DNA of 51,455 nt from CAZZKJ01 sp964654695 (GTDB lineage Bacteria; Krumholzibacteriota; Krumholzibacteriia; WVZY01): assembly GCA_964654695.1 (NCBI GenBank), contig CAZZKJ010000013.1, positions 1-51,455 of the forward strand. Reading direction: 5' to 3'. Every line of letters starts with the position of its first letter. The first letter of the stretch is position 1. Position numbers and translations under genes: made by a program. This document shows, in pieces, positions 1 through 7,091 of this stretch. Below the pieces are notes generated by a model. It did no database searches. It was not told the origin of the DNA and was given only the letters and a program-made list of their open reading frames with translations.

Positions 1-64
1 AGCTGGTTAGAACGCCGGCCTGTCACGCCGGAGGTCGCGAGTTCGAGTCTCGTCGGCCCCGCCA
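1..64 (+). tRNA. tRNA-Asp (GTC), 5' end cut off by window
   Basis: The window opens inside the D arm of a tRNA. The anticodon loop around base 21 reads ctgtcac, giving anticodon GTC and so tRNA-Asp. A normal T arm with gttcgagtc follows. The 3' acceptor strand CGGCCCC is followed by discriminator G61 and an encoded CCA at 62-64. The first ten or so bases lie outside the window. A terminator hairpin follows directly, so this is the last gene of its transcript. tRNA 3' ends are common integration sites, and an accessory module sits just downstream. Confidence 0.93.
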
Positions 65-71
65 TTTAATT

Positions 72-102
72 GCCCCGCACTTCGGTGCGGGGCTTATTCT
101 TT
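72..102 (+). terminator. Rho-independent terminator of tRNA-Asp
   Basis: A perfect 9-bp stem (gccccgcac / gtgcggggc, 72-80 and 85-93) closes on a stable TTCG tetraloop and is followed by the T-rich run ttattcttt. It lies 8 bases after the tRNA CCA end. Confidence 0.9.
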
Positions 103-257
103 ATATCAACGAGGTTACGAGCCTGCCTGGAGTTCGAGGTAACTCCTGTCTGGAAAGGCTAATCAATTCCATTCCCGCCAAATTGTTTAATACGAGCGAC
201 TAGAGGATTACAACACTGGATAATCCCATCGATGCCACCCGCGCTTATTTGGGCAGG

Positions 258-468
258 GTGCCGCGCGGGTCCTGTCATCGATCACCCCGCGCTGGATGGG
301 AAGCATCTTCTTCTCTCTTAGAAGCCGGGTGACGGTACGGGGGTTGACGGCGAGTTCCGCAGCGCGCCGAGCGTGAATGGCTGTTGTATTAAATCGGAGT
401 GTTTTGCCGGCGCGCGAGGACTGTCCGAGCAGGAGCGCCCCCGTGCCGGCGCCCGGCCGTGCCTCTTA
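258..468 (+). repeat. Dispersed noncoding repeat, copy A (full unit)
   Basis: This 211-bp unit runs from a 31-bp head (258-288) to the start of copy B, whose head is identical base for base. Three blocks recur elsewhere in the window: the head (also 469-499 and 1883-1913), the core gcgagttccgcagcgcgccg at 350-369 (also 1951-1970 and 44127-44146), and the tail gcgcgaggactgtccgagc at 412-430 (also 2012-2030). The block cccggccgtgc at 452-462 recurs at 44098-44108. Short reading frames across it look like chance. The stretch 103-257 before it shows nothing recognisable. I do not recognise a named repeat family. Confidence 0.8.
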
Positions 469-499
469 GTGCCGCGCGGGTCCTGTCATCGATCACCCC
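469..499 (+). repeat. Dispersed repeat, copy B (head only)
   Basis: These 31 bases are identical to 258-288, the head of copy A, in direct orientation and joined directly to its end. The unit is cut short: beyond 499 the sequence differs, and the 3' end of the merT-like gene begins at 512. It therefore marks one edge of the mercury module. The other edge is copy C. Confidence 0.85.
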
Positions 500-511
500 A
501 TGCTGTAATGA

Positions 512-1108
512 TCAATGACTGGTTTCGACCAGAGTGTAGCCGATCTTTGAAATCGCAGCGGATAAAGCTGTTCGCAATGGCGGCGATTCCCGGTCGATAG
601 TGATGGCCGCTGTGCCATCCTTGTAACTCGCGCTCGATTTTATGACACCGGGTACGGCCGAGAGCGCAGTTGTCACGGCGGCTTCGCATCCGGCACAGGT
701 CATCCCATCTATACGAAGCGTCCATGTTTCGTCTTCGGCTGATCCAGTCATGGCTGAGATCCCGCGATTGCCGAACAGAATACCGACATAGTTGGGAAAG
801 AGCGCGAAGGCTAGAACCAGGAGTGTCGAGAACCAAAGCATTCCCCGGTTGAAACTACGGAGCTTCGGTTTGGGACGCGCACATGCTTCTCCGGGCGCGC
901 AGCGTTCCTTGCGGAAATAATTCAGATAGAAACCAACACCGAGAAGTATTGCAGCCGCGGCCAGGAACAACAACCGGTAGCGATCGAAAAATGCCGCCGC
1001 CCCGGCGGCGGATAGTCCCAGACCCATCAGTACTAGCGGCAGCCAGCAGCAGGCAGAGGATGCCATGGCCGCCGCCACCGATCCTGCTATCGCGGTTTTG
1101 CCGTTCAT
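512..1108 (-). CDS. merT: Mercuric transporter MerT with fused MerP-like HMA domain
   Basis: This is an inner-membrane transporter for Hg(II), 198 residues. The N-terminal part is MerT-like: hydrophobic segments at about 10-35, 45-62 and 90-112, the vicinal pair Cys20-Cys21 in the first segment, and a cytoplasmic-loop pair Cys70/Cys76. After a short linker comes a heavy-metal-associated domain (about 127-198) with the metal site GMTCAGC (Cys138, Cys141), corresponding to MerP or the N-terminal domain of MerA. Fused MerT-HMA proteins are known. Start and stop of neighbours overlap (ATGA with the thioredoxin-like gene), so it is translated from the same mRNA as merR. No mercuric reductase gene follows, so transport cannot be coupled to MerA locally. 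Confidence 0.9.
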   Translation of the reverse strand: MNGKTAIAGSVAAAMASSACCWLPLVLMGLGLSAAGAAAFFDRYRLLFLAAAAILLGVGFYLNYFRKERCAPGEACARPKPKLRSFNRGMLWFSTLLVLAFALFPNYVGILFGNRGISAMTGSAEDETWTLRIDGMTCAGCEAAVTTALSAVPGVIKSSASYKDGTAAITIDRESPPLRTALSAAISKIGYTLVETSH

Positions 1109-1416
1109 GATCTTTTCCGGAGGATGACATTTCGTATCATGTCTTTTTCCGGCACTCCTCCCAGGCCGGAGATCGTTTTGTACACGCGGCAGCGCAGGCT
1201 GTACTCACCTGCGGTTCCGTTCGGGGCCACGTCTTCTCCGTCTACACGAATGGTCGGCGAGCCGGGAAAACGAACCCTCTCGGCGGTGGCCTGGTCGGGT
1301 ACATCAACAAGAACAATTTCTGCGGTGACGCCGGTCTCATCCAGTATTTCCCGAACGGCCCGTTCCGCGGCTTCGTGGTTCGGGCATCCTTCAAAGTATA
1401 GAATTTCAATTTTCAT
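1105..1416 (-). CDS. Thioredoxin-like protein of mer modules
   Basis: This 103-residue protein has a thioredoxin-fold pattern: strand, YFEGCPN with one N-terminal Cys11, a helix, then the cis-Pro-like segment GSPTIRVDG and a conserved acidic stretch. Proteins of this type often sit in mer operons between the regulator and transport genes. Their exact role is not settled; metal or thiol handling is an inference. The start is fixed by an AAGGAG site that overlaps the end of merR. The last four bases overlap the merT-like gene. Only one Cys of the usual redox pair is present, which argues against a classical disulfide reductase. Confidence 0.78.
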   Translation of the reverse strand: MKIEILYFEGCPNHEAAERAVREILDETGVTAEIVLVDVPDQATAERVRFPGSPTIRVDGEDVAPNGTAGEYSLRCRVYKTISGLGGVPEKDMIRNVILRKRS

Positions 1417-1823
1417 TTTTTGTGCTCCTTGCTAAGGCTTTCCAGAATAGGGCATTCGCCGGTGGGCCTGCGGGTCTCGCACGCCGCGGCGAGTTTACGG
1501 AGGGTGCGGCGTATTCGTTGCAGCGACCGAATGCGATCGTCAATGACAGCGATCTTAGACTCGGCGATGGCCTTGATATCCGAGCACGAACCAACGGGAT
1601 CGACCCGCAGGGATAGCAACTCACCGATTTCCTTCAACGAAAAACCGAGATCCTTCGCCGTTCGGATGAATCGAAGTCTATCCACAACTTCGGGAGGATA
1701 TGCCCGGTAGCCGGAGGGTCGCCTCGGAGGGTTCTGGATGAGCCCCTCACGCTCGTAGAATCGTATGGTTTCCAGACCGACGTGAGCTTTTTTCGCCACC
1801 TGTCCTATGGTGAATGATTTCAT
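1413..1823 (-). CDS. merR: Mercury-responsive regulator MerR
   Basis: This is a DNA-binding activator/repressor of 136 residues. It has the MerR winged helix-turn-helix at 1-70 (IGQVAKKAHVGLETIRFYE, then SGYRAY), a dimerisation helix at about 85-112, and the three Hg(II)-binding cysteines at 80, 115 and 124. These match the spacing of the classical MerR set (82, 117, 126). It is the first gene of the module and is transcribed with the genes it should control, unlike the divergent arrangement of Tn21/Tn501. The SD AGGAGA lies 4 bases before ATG. The 19-bp-spaced promoter upstream is the expected target, so autoregulation is likely. Confidence 0.93.
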   Translation of the reverse strand: MKSFTIGQVAKKAHVGLETIRFYEREGLIQNPPRRPSGYRAYPPEVVDRLRFIRTAKDLGFSLKEIGELLSLRVDPVGSCSDIKAIAESKIAVIDDRIRSLQRIRRTLRKLAAACETRRPTGECPILESLSKEHKK

Positions 1824-1842
1824 GATATCTCCTTTTAATATT

Positions 1843-1873
1843 AATATAACCCCGTATATTACTACAGAGTCAA
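1843..1873 (-). promoter_or_regulatory. MerR-type promoter/operator with 19-bp spacer
   Basis: On the minus strand TTGACT (1868-1873) and TATATT (1843-1848) are separated by exactly 19 bp, the overlong spacing that MerR-family regulators correct by DNA distortion. The spacer carries an imperfect dyad, ACTCTGTA / TACGGGGT, around a 6-bp centre (6 of 8 positions pair). This is the position and form of a MerR operator. It would drive merR and the two genes after it. Confidence 0.8.
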
Positions 1874-1882
1874 TAGATTTAA

Positions 1883-2030
1883 TTGCCGCGCGGATCCTGT
1901 CATCGATTACCCCGATTTATTAACGGACGGATGGTGGTATGGGCGCCGACGAGAGTTCCGCAGCGCGCCGGGGCGATCAGCAGTTTGGATTGGAACGTTG
2001 TGTTCTTTGGAGCGCGGGGACTGTTCGAGC
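1883..2030 (+). repeat. Dispersed repeat, copy C
   Basis: The head (1883-1913) matches copies A and B at 28 of 31 positions. The core (1951-1970) matches copy A at 19 of 20, and the tail (2012-2030) at 17 of 19. Order and orientation are the same as in copy A, with a shorter middle. It lies between the mer promoter and the 3' end of glpD, in direct orientation to copy B, so the mer module is flanked on both sides by this element. Confidence 0.8.
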
Positions 2031-2037
2031 CTTCGAT

Positions 2038-3615
2038 TCAGATGTTCATCCGGAATCTTCGCATAATGGATTCTCTTGCGCTTTCGAACATATCGAGGGC
2101 TTCGCTCCGGCTTTTTCCCAAATGGCCTGTCAATACGGCCGTGATGGCCTCCGGAATATCGAGTCCTTTACGCGGGCTTTTGCCTATGAGCATGCGTCTC
2201 AAAAGAACATCTTCCAAGGTGTTCGCTGATTCGTGTTCGAACGCATATACTATCTGGGCGGGGATCTCAGCGGTGTATTCATAAAACGGGGTTAAAAGAG
2301 AAGACTCGCGCGCGGCGAATTGGAGGACGGAATCGGTGTTCATCCCGTGAAGTGTATAGAGCGTCCCGGCGGTCTTTGCTGTTATACCATATTCGCTTTT
2401 CAGATGCTCGATATATTCGCAGCCGTCCACATGCGCCAAATTACCGCAGGGGTATTCAACCGGCCGGGGAGAAACGGTCTTTTGTTTCCTGGAGGCTTTT
2501 ATTGCCCTGTTGATGGTTTGCTCCGCCATTTTGCGGAACGTGGTGAGCTTGCCTCCGGTAATTGTAATAAAATTATTGAACCGGCCTTCGGCCGTGATAC
2601 GATGCGACCGGGGTATCGAGGATTCATCTTTGCCGGTCGTGTTTAAAAGAGGCCTCAACCCGCAAAATGCGGAATAAACATCCTTTTTCTCCAGGCGTTT
2701 CCCCCGCAGAATTTTATTCGTGCTTTCGACCAGGTAAATTGTATCTTCCTCATGCGGGAGTGCATTATCGGGATCACCCTGATAATAATCATCGGTGGTT
2801 CCGATAAGGTTGTGCTGCATGAACGGCAAAATATAAAGCATCCGGCCGTCCTTAGCGGATTCCACCATTAAAGCCTTATCGCTCAGACGCACGGTTTCCA
2901 GGTGCACGCCTCTGGTCGGCCGTATAAGAGAACCGGTTAATCCGGCGAGACGCCTTAACTCATCTGTCCATGCACCGGTCGCGTTAACTATCGTACTTGC
3001 GGTGATTGTACTTGTTTCACCGGTAAGAGTATTTTTTATATCCGCTCGATATTCGCCGCCGTTTTCTTCGATGCGGGTTACTGCGGTATAATTGCGAGAG
3101 GCCGCACCTAGTTTTTTCGCGGCAGTTATGTTTTCCAGTACTAGTCTTTCGGGCATGATTATTTGGTAATCATAGAATACGAACATGCCCGACAGACGGT
3201 CGCGTTCGATTTGAGGAAGAAGTGCCCTTGCGGACCGGCCGGAATGAACGCTGCTTTTATAAATCTTTTTTTTGCCTGAAAGCAGGTCATAAAGGCGAAC
3301 GCCTATCGCTGCGGTGATAGGAGACCTTTTTCCCCATCCGTATATGGGAATGTGTATCGCCAATGGCTTGACAAGGTTGGGGAATCTTTGGCCTATCCAA
3401 AACCTTTCACTCAAGCCTTCGGCAACGAGTCTCAGATGAAAGTTCTCGAGGTAGCGGATTCCTCCATGAATGAGTCGGGAGGAAGCTGCGGTGGTTCCCG
3501 AAGCAAAATCTCCTTTTTCTACGAGCACGCAGTTTAGTTCCCGGCGCGATGCCTCCAGAAGACATCCAGACCCGGTGATTCCACCGCCGATTATGAGAAT
3601 ATCGAAATGTTCCAT
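2038..3615 (-). CDS. glpD: FAD-dependent glycerol-3-phosphate dehydrogenase
   Basis: This enzyme oxidises sn-glycerol 3-phosphate to dihydroxyacetone phosphate and passes electrons from FAD to the quinone pool at the inner membrane. It has 525 residues, normal for the family. The N-terminal Rossmann motif is DILIIGGGITGSG, followed by the GlpD signature around SSRLIHGGIRYLE. The substrate-domain segment GTTDDYYQGD and GGKLTTFR come next, then a C-terminal helical domain (about 385-525) with LEDVLLRRM. The ATG at 3615 is preferred over an upstream in-frame TTG at 3624. No glycerol kinase or facilitator lies nearby, so it may serve phospholipid turnover or redox shuttling. Confidence 0.93.
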   Translation of the reverse strand: MEHFDILIIGGGITGSGCLLEASRRELNCVLVEKGDFASGTTAASSRLIHGGIRYLENFHLRLVAEGLSERFWIGQRFPNLVKPLAIHIPIYGWGKRSPITAAIGVRLYDLLSGKKKIYKSSVHSGRSARALLPQIERDRLSGMFVFYDYQIIMPERLVLENITAAKKLGAASRNYTAVTRIEENGGEYRADIKNTLTGETSTITASTIVNATGAWTDELRRLAGLTGSLIRPTRGVHLETVRLSDKALMVESAKDGRMLYILPFMQHNLIGTTDDYYQGDPDNALPHEEDTIYLVESTNKILRGKRLEKKDVYSAFCGLRPLLNTTGKDESSIPRSHRITAEGRFNNFITITGGKLTTFRKMAEQTINRAIKASRKQKTVSPRPVEYPCGNLAHVDGCEYIEHLKSEYGITAKTAGTLYTLHGMNTDSVLQFAARESSLLTPFYEYTAEIPAQIVYAFEHESANTLEDVLLRRMLIGKSPRKGLDIPEAITAVLTGHLGKSRSEALDMFESARESIMRRFRMNI

Positions 3616-3634
3616 GAGTTCCAAAAAGTGCTCT

Positions 3635-3910
3635 TTATTCGGATCGAGAGGGAGGATTATTTTTGGGCTTGGAGGGAATTGCTTGGAGAACGGTTTTCTC
3701 CAGGCGGCTTATTCTTTCCGGGTTCTCGGCTTGGGATCCGGGCCCGAATAATTCTCTCGCAACCCGGCCGATAATCCTGATTTGGGAGGAATACCTTCGG
3801 CAGTGCTTGCACATAAACAGATGCATGCGCACGCTGAGGCGTTTCATCCACGAGGATTCTTTCAGTTCATCGCTGGTAATTATTGTTGTAACTTCTTTGC
3901 ATTTAAGCAT
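3635..3910 (-). CDS. Putative zinc-finger anti-sigma factor
   Basis: This is a small protein of 91 residues that likely binds and holds the ECF sigma factor encoded just upstream. The pattern Cys4 ... His30-x3-Cys34-x2-Cys37 (HLFMCKHC) is that of zinc-binding anti-sigma domains. The C-terminal half is polar, and there is no membrane segment, so it would be a soluble anti-sigma rather than a membrane-anchored one. It overlaps the end of the sigma gene by 8 bases, the usual coupled arrangement. Function is inferred from motif and position. Confidence 0.72.
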   Translation of the reverse strand: MLKCKEVTTIITSDELKESSWMKRLSVRMHLFMCKHCRRYSSQIRIIGRVARELFGPGSQAENPERISRLEKTVLQAIPSKPKNNPPSRSE

Positions 3911-4493
3911 CTTTGCTGCCCTTTATTCCTTTTGACTCAAGACATTCCCGCAGATGATTTCGGCAGCGGTATAACAGCGCTCCCAGGTTAGTGCGGGTAA
4001 TCTCCAGAATCTTACAAATCTCCTCCGTCGTGTGGCCTTCTATTTCCCGCAGCATAAATACCATCCGCTGCTTCGGGGATACGCCGTCCAGACATTCCTT
4101 GAGCTTCTGCCGTATCTCGGACCGGTAGGCCTCGCCGTCGACCGGGGCGGGTGGCCGCTGCCATGAACCGTTCGTTCGGAAACGATCCTCCATAACCTGC
4201 TCGATATCATCATACTGATGGCTGCGTTTAACTTCGCGCCGCATTTCAAGGATTTTCTTGTACATGATTCCAAAAAGCCATGTGCGCACATGCGAACGCC
4301 CATCAAAATTAGGGGCTTTCTCTATAAACGTCATGAAAGTGGCCTGGGTTATGTCCTCCGCCTGGTGCTCGTCCAGCCCTGCGCCCATGGCCGCGCGGTG
4401 GATTTGGCCCAAATAAGCTTTGATCACTTCTTGAATAGCGGTTGGATCGCCTTCTTTGATTTTCACTGCCAGATTGGGATCATCAAGAGACAT
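3903..4493 (-). CDS. ECF (sigma-70 family) RNA polymerase sigma factor
   Basis: This is an alternative sigma factor of 196 residues. Region 2 spans about 15-95 (AEDITQATFMTFIEKA, then RTWLFGIMYKKILEMRRE), a linker rich in Arg and Pro follows, and region 4 spans about 130-185 (SPKQRMVFMLREIEGHTTEE, with its helix-turn-helix around ICKILEITRTNLGALLYRCR). It is co-transcribed with the zinc-finger anti-sigma. An AAGGA site precedes the ATG. I see no obvious copy of a GGAAC-type ECF promoter upstream, so autoregulation is not evident. What signal it answers to cannot be told from here. Confidence 0.9.
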   Translation of the reverse strand: MSLDDPNLAVKIKEGDPTAIQEVIKAYLGQIHRAAMGAGLDEHQAEDITQATFMTFIEKAPNFDGRSHVRTWLFGIMYKKILEMRREVKRSHQYDDIEQVMEDRFRTNGSWQRPPAPVDGEAYRSEIRQKLKECLDGVSPKQRMVFMLREIEGHTTEEICKILEITRTNLGALLYRCRNHLRECLESKGIKGSKDA

Positions 4494-4635
4494 CGAAGTC
4501 CTTTTTGTAATCGGATGCCTGCGCTTTTGGGAAGACTAGCCTATTCAAAAGATTTTTGTAACAGAAATAATTGCATCCGCAAGTACAATATGCCTTTGCA
4601 AAAACCTCTGTTAAGGAAGAAGCGGTGCAAAAACG

Positions 4636-4664
4636 TTGACAAGCCGCACGAAGAAGCGTATATT
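4636..4664 (+). promoter_or_regulatory. Strong sigma-70 promoter of citrate synthase
   Basis: A consensus -35 TTGACA (4636-4641), a 17-bp spacer and -10 TATATT (4659-4664) predict a start near 4671, leaving a leader of about 130 bases before the citrate synthase ATG at 4800. It lies in the 306-bp gap between the divergent sigma factor gene and citrate synthase. Confidence 0.75.
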
Positions 4665-4666
4665 CT

Positions 4667-4682
4667 TGTGAATATATTCACA
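4667..4682. promoter_or_regulatory. Perfect CRP/FNR-type palindrome over the start site
   Basis: TGTGAATATATTCACA is a perfect 16-bp inverted repeat with the exact TGTGA-N6-TCACA form of CRP-family operators. It starts two bases after the -10 box and covers the predicted transcription start. A protein bound here would be expected to block initiation, so repression is the likeliest role. No CRP-family gene lies in the window. Confidence 0.65.
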
Positions 4683-4799
4683 TTTAGTATCCGGTGGGTG
4701 GGCTTAAATCCTTTCGAATTAGCCGCCGATGGTGCTAAAATGACACGGGTTTGTTTCCCATATTATCAAATGAGTTTAATGTTTAAAGGAGGAGTGGTG

Positions 4800-6071
4800 A
4801 TGTCGGCGCTTCATGACAAATTTGCTTCGCAGCTGCAGGAGCTGCGGGAAGAAAAAACCAATATCGTAAAGAATCACGGGAATTCGAACATATCCGATGT
4901 TTCGGTGGCGCAGGCTTTTGGAGGTATGCGCGGTGTAAAAGGCCTGGTCTGTGATACGTCGCTGGTTGAACCCGATAAGGGCCTGATCATAAGAGGAATT
5001 CCCATCCTGGAGCTTACTGAAAAGGTTCCCGGCGAGATCTTTTTCCTGCTTCTGACCGGCCGCCTGCCGAGCGCACCCGAACTGGAAGCTTTGGATAAGG
5101 AGTTCGTCTCGCGGGCCAAAACTCCGGATTATGTCTGGAAGGTTTTGAAAGCCATGCCCAAGGATTCTCATCCTATGGCCATGCTGAATACGGCGATCCT
5201 GGTTATGGAACGGGAATCGCAGTTCAGAAAGAATTACGATGAAGGAATGAAAAAAACCGATTATTGGAAACCGGCGCTGGAAGATTCCTTGAATCTTCTT
5301 GCCGTGCTTCCGGAAATTGCAGCGGGCATCTACCGTATGCGCTACGATAAAGGCCCCAGGATCCCGTACGATTCATCGCTCGATTGGGGCGCCAATTACG
5401 CGCACATGCTCGGCAACGATGACGAGGATTTCTATAAGGCCATGCGTCTTTACCTGGTACTGCACAGCGATCACGAAGGCGGCAATGTCTCCGCATTTTC
5501 TTGTCATACGGTCGCTTCGGCGCTGAGCGATCCTTATTATGCCGTTTCCGCGGGACTCAACGGTCTGGCGGGGCCCCTGCACGGTCTGGCCAACCAGGAA
5601 TGCTTGAAATGGATTCTGGGCGTGATAGAACAATTCAAAGGTGTTCCCACGGAAGAACAGCTCGAGCAGTATGCCTGGGATACATTGAACGACGGCAAAG
5701 TCATTCCCGGCTATGGACACGCCGTACTCCGGTGCCCCGATCCCAGATTCGTAGCCCTAAACGCGTTCGGCGGCAAGTACTGTGCTGATGACAAGGTATT
5801 TCAAACCGTCGACAGGGTCTTCAAGATTGTTCCCGAAGTACTCAAAAAGCACGGCAAAGCCAAGAATCCATGGCCCAATGTCGATGCGGGCTCCGGCTCC
5901 ATACTCTATCATTTCGGACTGCGTGAATTCCCTTACTACACGGTTCTTTTTTCAGTATCCAGGGCGATGGGAATGACTTCCCAGCTGGTAATCAACCGGG
6001 CTTTGGGAACCCCCATTACCAGGCCGAAATCGGTAGGCACGGACTGGGTCAAGCAGCAGGTCGGAGCTTGA
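4800..6071 (+). CDS. gltA: Citrate synthase, eukaryote-like type
   Basis: This enzyme condenses acetyl-CoA and oxaloacetate to citrate in the TCA cycle. It has 423 residues. The sequence resembles the mitochondrial-type enzyme rather than the E. coli hexameric one: GLIIRGIPILEL near the N-terminus, then the catalytic triad in GPLHGLANQE (His), PGYGHAVLR (His) and NVDAGSG (Asp). Eukaryote-like citrate synthases are known in Geobacter and relatives. The start is set by AAAGGAGGAGTG before ATG 4800; the frame stays open far upstream but that part lies in the promoter region. The promoter and the palindrome over its start suggest catabolite- or redox-type control. Confidence 0.93.
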   Translation: MSALHDKFASQLQELREEKTNIVKNHGNSNISDVSVAQAFGGMRGVKGLVCDTSLVEPDKGLIIRGIPILELTEKVPGEIFFLLLTGRLPSAPELEALDKEFVSRAKTPDYVWKVLKAMPKDSHPMAMLNTAILVMERESQFRKNYDEGMKKTDYWKPALEDSLNLLAVLPEIAAGIYRMRYDKGPRIPYDSSLDWGANYAHMLGNDDEDFYKAMRLYLVLHSDHEGGNVSAFSCHTVASALSDPYYAVSAGLNGLAGPLHGLANQECLKWILGVIEQFKGVPTEEQLEQYAWDTLNDGKVIPGYGHAVLRCPDPRFVALNAFGGKYCADDKVFQTVDRVFKIVPEVLKKHGKAKNPWPNVDAGSGSILYHFGLREFPYYTVLFSVSRAMGMTSQLVINRALGTPITRPKSVGTDWVKQQVGA

Positions 6072-6126
6072 CAGAGACGGCTCGAATGCTTTTCGTGCGT
6101 GGTTTTACCGCCAAAAGGAGGATGGA

Positions 6127-6813
6127 ATGGTAAAGCTGACTTTTCACGGCCACTCGTGTTGGGAAATCACCGGTGGTTCGCATAGAGTTCTAATAGATCC
6201 TTTCCTGACGGATAACAAGCTTGCGGATATCGGTCCGGATAAATTCGAAAAGCTGGACGCGGTGCTTATAACTCATGGGCACGGCGACCATTTGGGCGAT
6301 GGAATAACCATCGCAAAGAAGACGGGAGCGCTGGTCGTTTCCAACTACGAAATTGCCAATTATGTAAATGAACGCGGCTGCACATCGCATCCTCTCCATA
6401 TCGGCGGAGGCAATTCATTTCCATTCGGTCATGTCAAGCTCACCATAGCACACCATGCATCCACCGGTCCTAAAGGAGAAGCGCTGGGGAACCCGGCCGG
6501 TATAGTGCTGATAATGGAAGGCAAAAGAATCTATCACGCAGGCGATACCGGTCTCTTTTTGGATATGCAGCTGATAGCTGAAATGAACGGCCCGCTGGAC
6601 GCTGCGCTTTTGCCGATCGGCGATAACTTTACCATGGGAATCGATGACGCGGTCAAGGCTGCGGAACTGTTGGGGGCGGCCGTCAGTATTCCGATGCATT
6701 ACAATACGTTTCCTTACATTGAAGTCGACCCGGAAGAATTCGTCACCAAAGTCGAAGCCGGAGGACGAAAAGCTCTTCTCGTTCCTCCGGGGCGGAGCTT
6801 CGATATCGAATGA
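6127..6813 (+). CDS. UPF0173-type metal-dependent hydrolase
   Basis: This is a metallo-beta-lactamase-fold protein of 228 residues. The di-metal site is visible as HSCW near the start, THGHGDHLG (HxHxDH), HHAST, HAGDTGLF and the C-terminal IPMHYNTFP. Length and motif order match the UPF0173 (YtkL-like) family, whose physiological substrate is not known. It lies 55 bases after citrate synthase on the same strand with a strong SD (AAAGGAGG), so it may be co-transcribed. The link to central metabolism is only positional. Confidence 0.88.
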   Translation: MVKLTFHGHSCWEITGGSHRVLIDPFLTDNKLADIGPDKFEKLDAVLITHGHGDHLGDGITIAKKTGALVVSNYEIANYVNERGCTSHPLHIGGGNSFPFGHVKLTIAHHASTGPKGEALGNPAGIVLIMEGKRIYHAGDTGLFLDMQLIAEMNGPLDAALLPIGDNFTMGIDDAVKAAELLGAAVSIPMHYNTFPYIEVDPEEFVTKVEAGGRKALLVPPGRSFDIE

Positions 6814-6987
6814 GCCGTTGGATCGGGACTGCTTTATTGCCTGAAATATTCCTTCCAAATACCTGCAGGGCTCAGAATTGCCAGTTAACACCTATATAAA
6901 TAATAAGTTATAGCCGCCGCTGCTGCCGCCTCTTTGTCAATCTCCCCCGGGCAGGAAAGATCATTTTTCGTGCGGGGAGAATTTTTA

Positions 6988-7016
6988 TTGACATATTATT
7001 GACTCCTTCATATTTA
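6988..7016 (+). promoter_or_regulatory. Sigma-70-like promoter of the small zinc-finger gene
   Basis: TTGACA (6988-6993), a 17-bp spacer and TATTTA (7011-7016) lie about 75 bases upstream of the 46-codon gene. The leader contains a short imperfect hairpin (aagggag / ctcccctt, about 7034-7057). The rest of the gap 6814-6987 shows nothing recognisable. Confidence 0.6.
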
Positions 7017-7091
7017 CTATTTTGCCACTTTTCAAGGGAGATTTCCGCCTCCCCTTAGCTGTCGTAGTGCATGATAAAAGGAGAAAGAATC

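Noticed and set aside
373..600. Reading frame giving RGLSEQERPRAG and GSCHRSP peptides
   Set aside because: It lies across the noncoding repeat copies A and B and runs into the antisense of the merT gene. The similar frame at copy C (1883 on) shows the same peptide because the DNA repeats, not because a protein is conserved.
1..2036. Integrase-mediated island with tRNA-derived att sites
   Set aside because: I looked for a second copy of the tRNA 3' end downstream and for an integrase gene, and saw neither.
4218..4799. N-terminal extension of about 194 codons before citrate synthase
   Set aside because: The first half is antisense to the sigma factor gene and the second half is the promoter region. 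Similarity and a strong SD begin only at ATG 4800.
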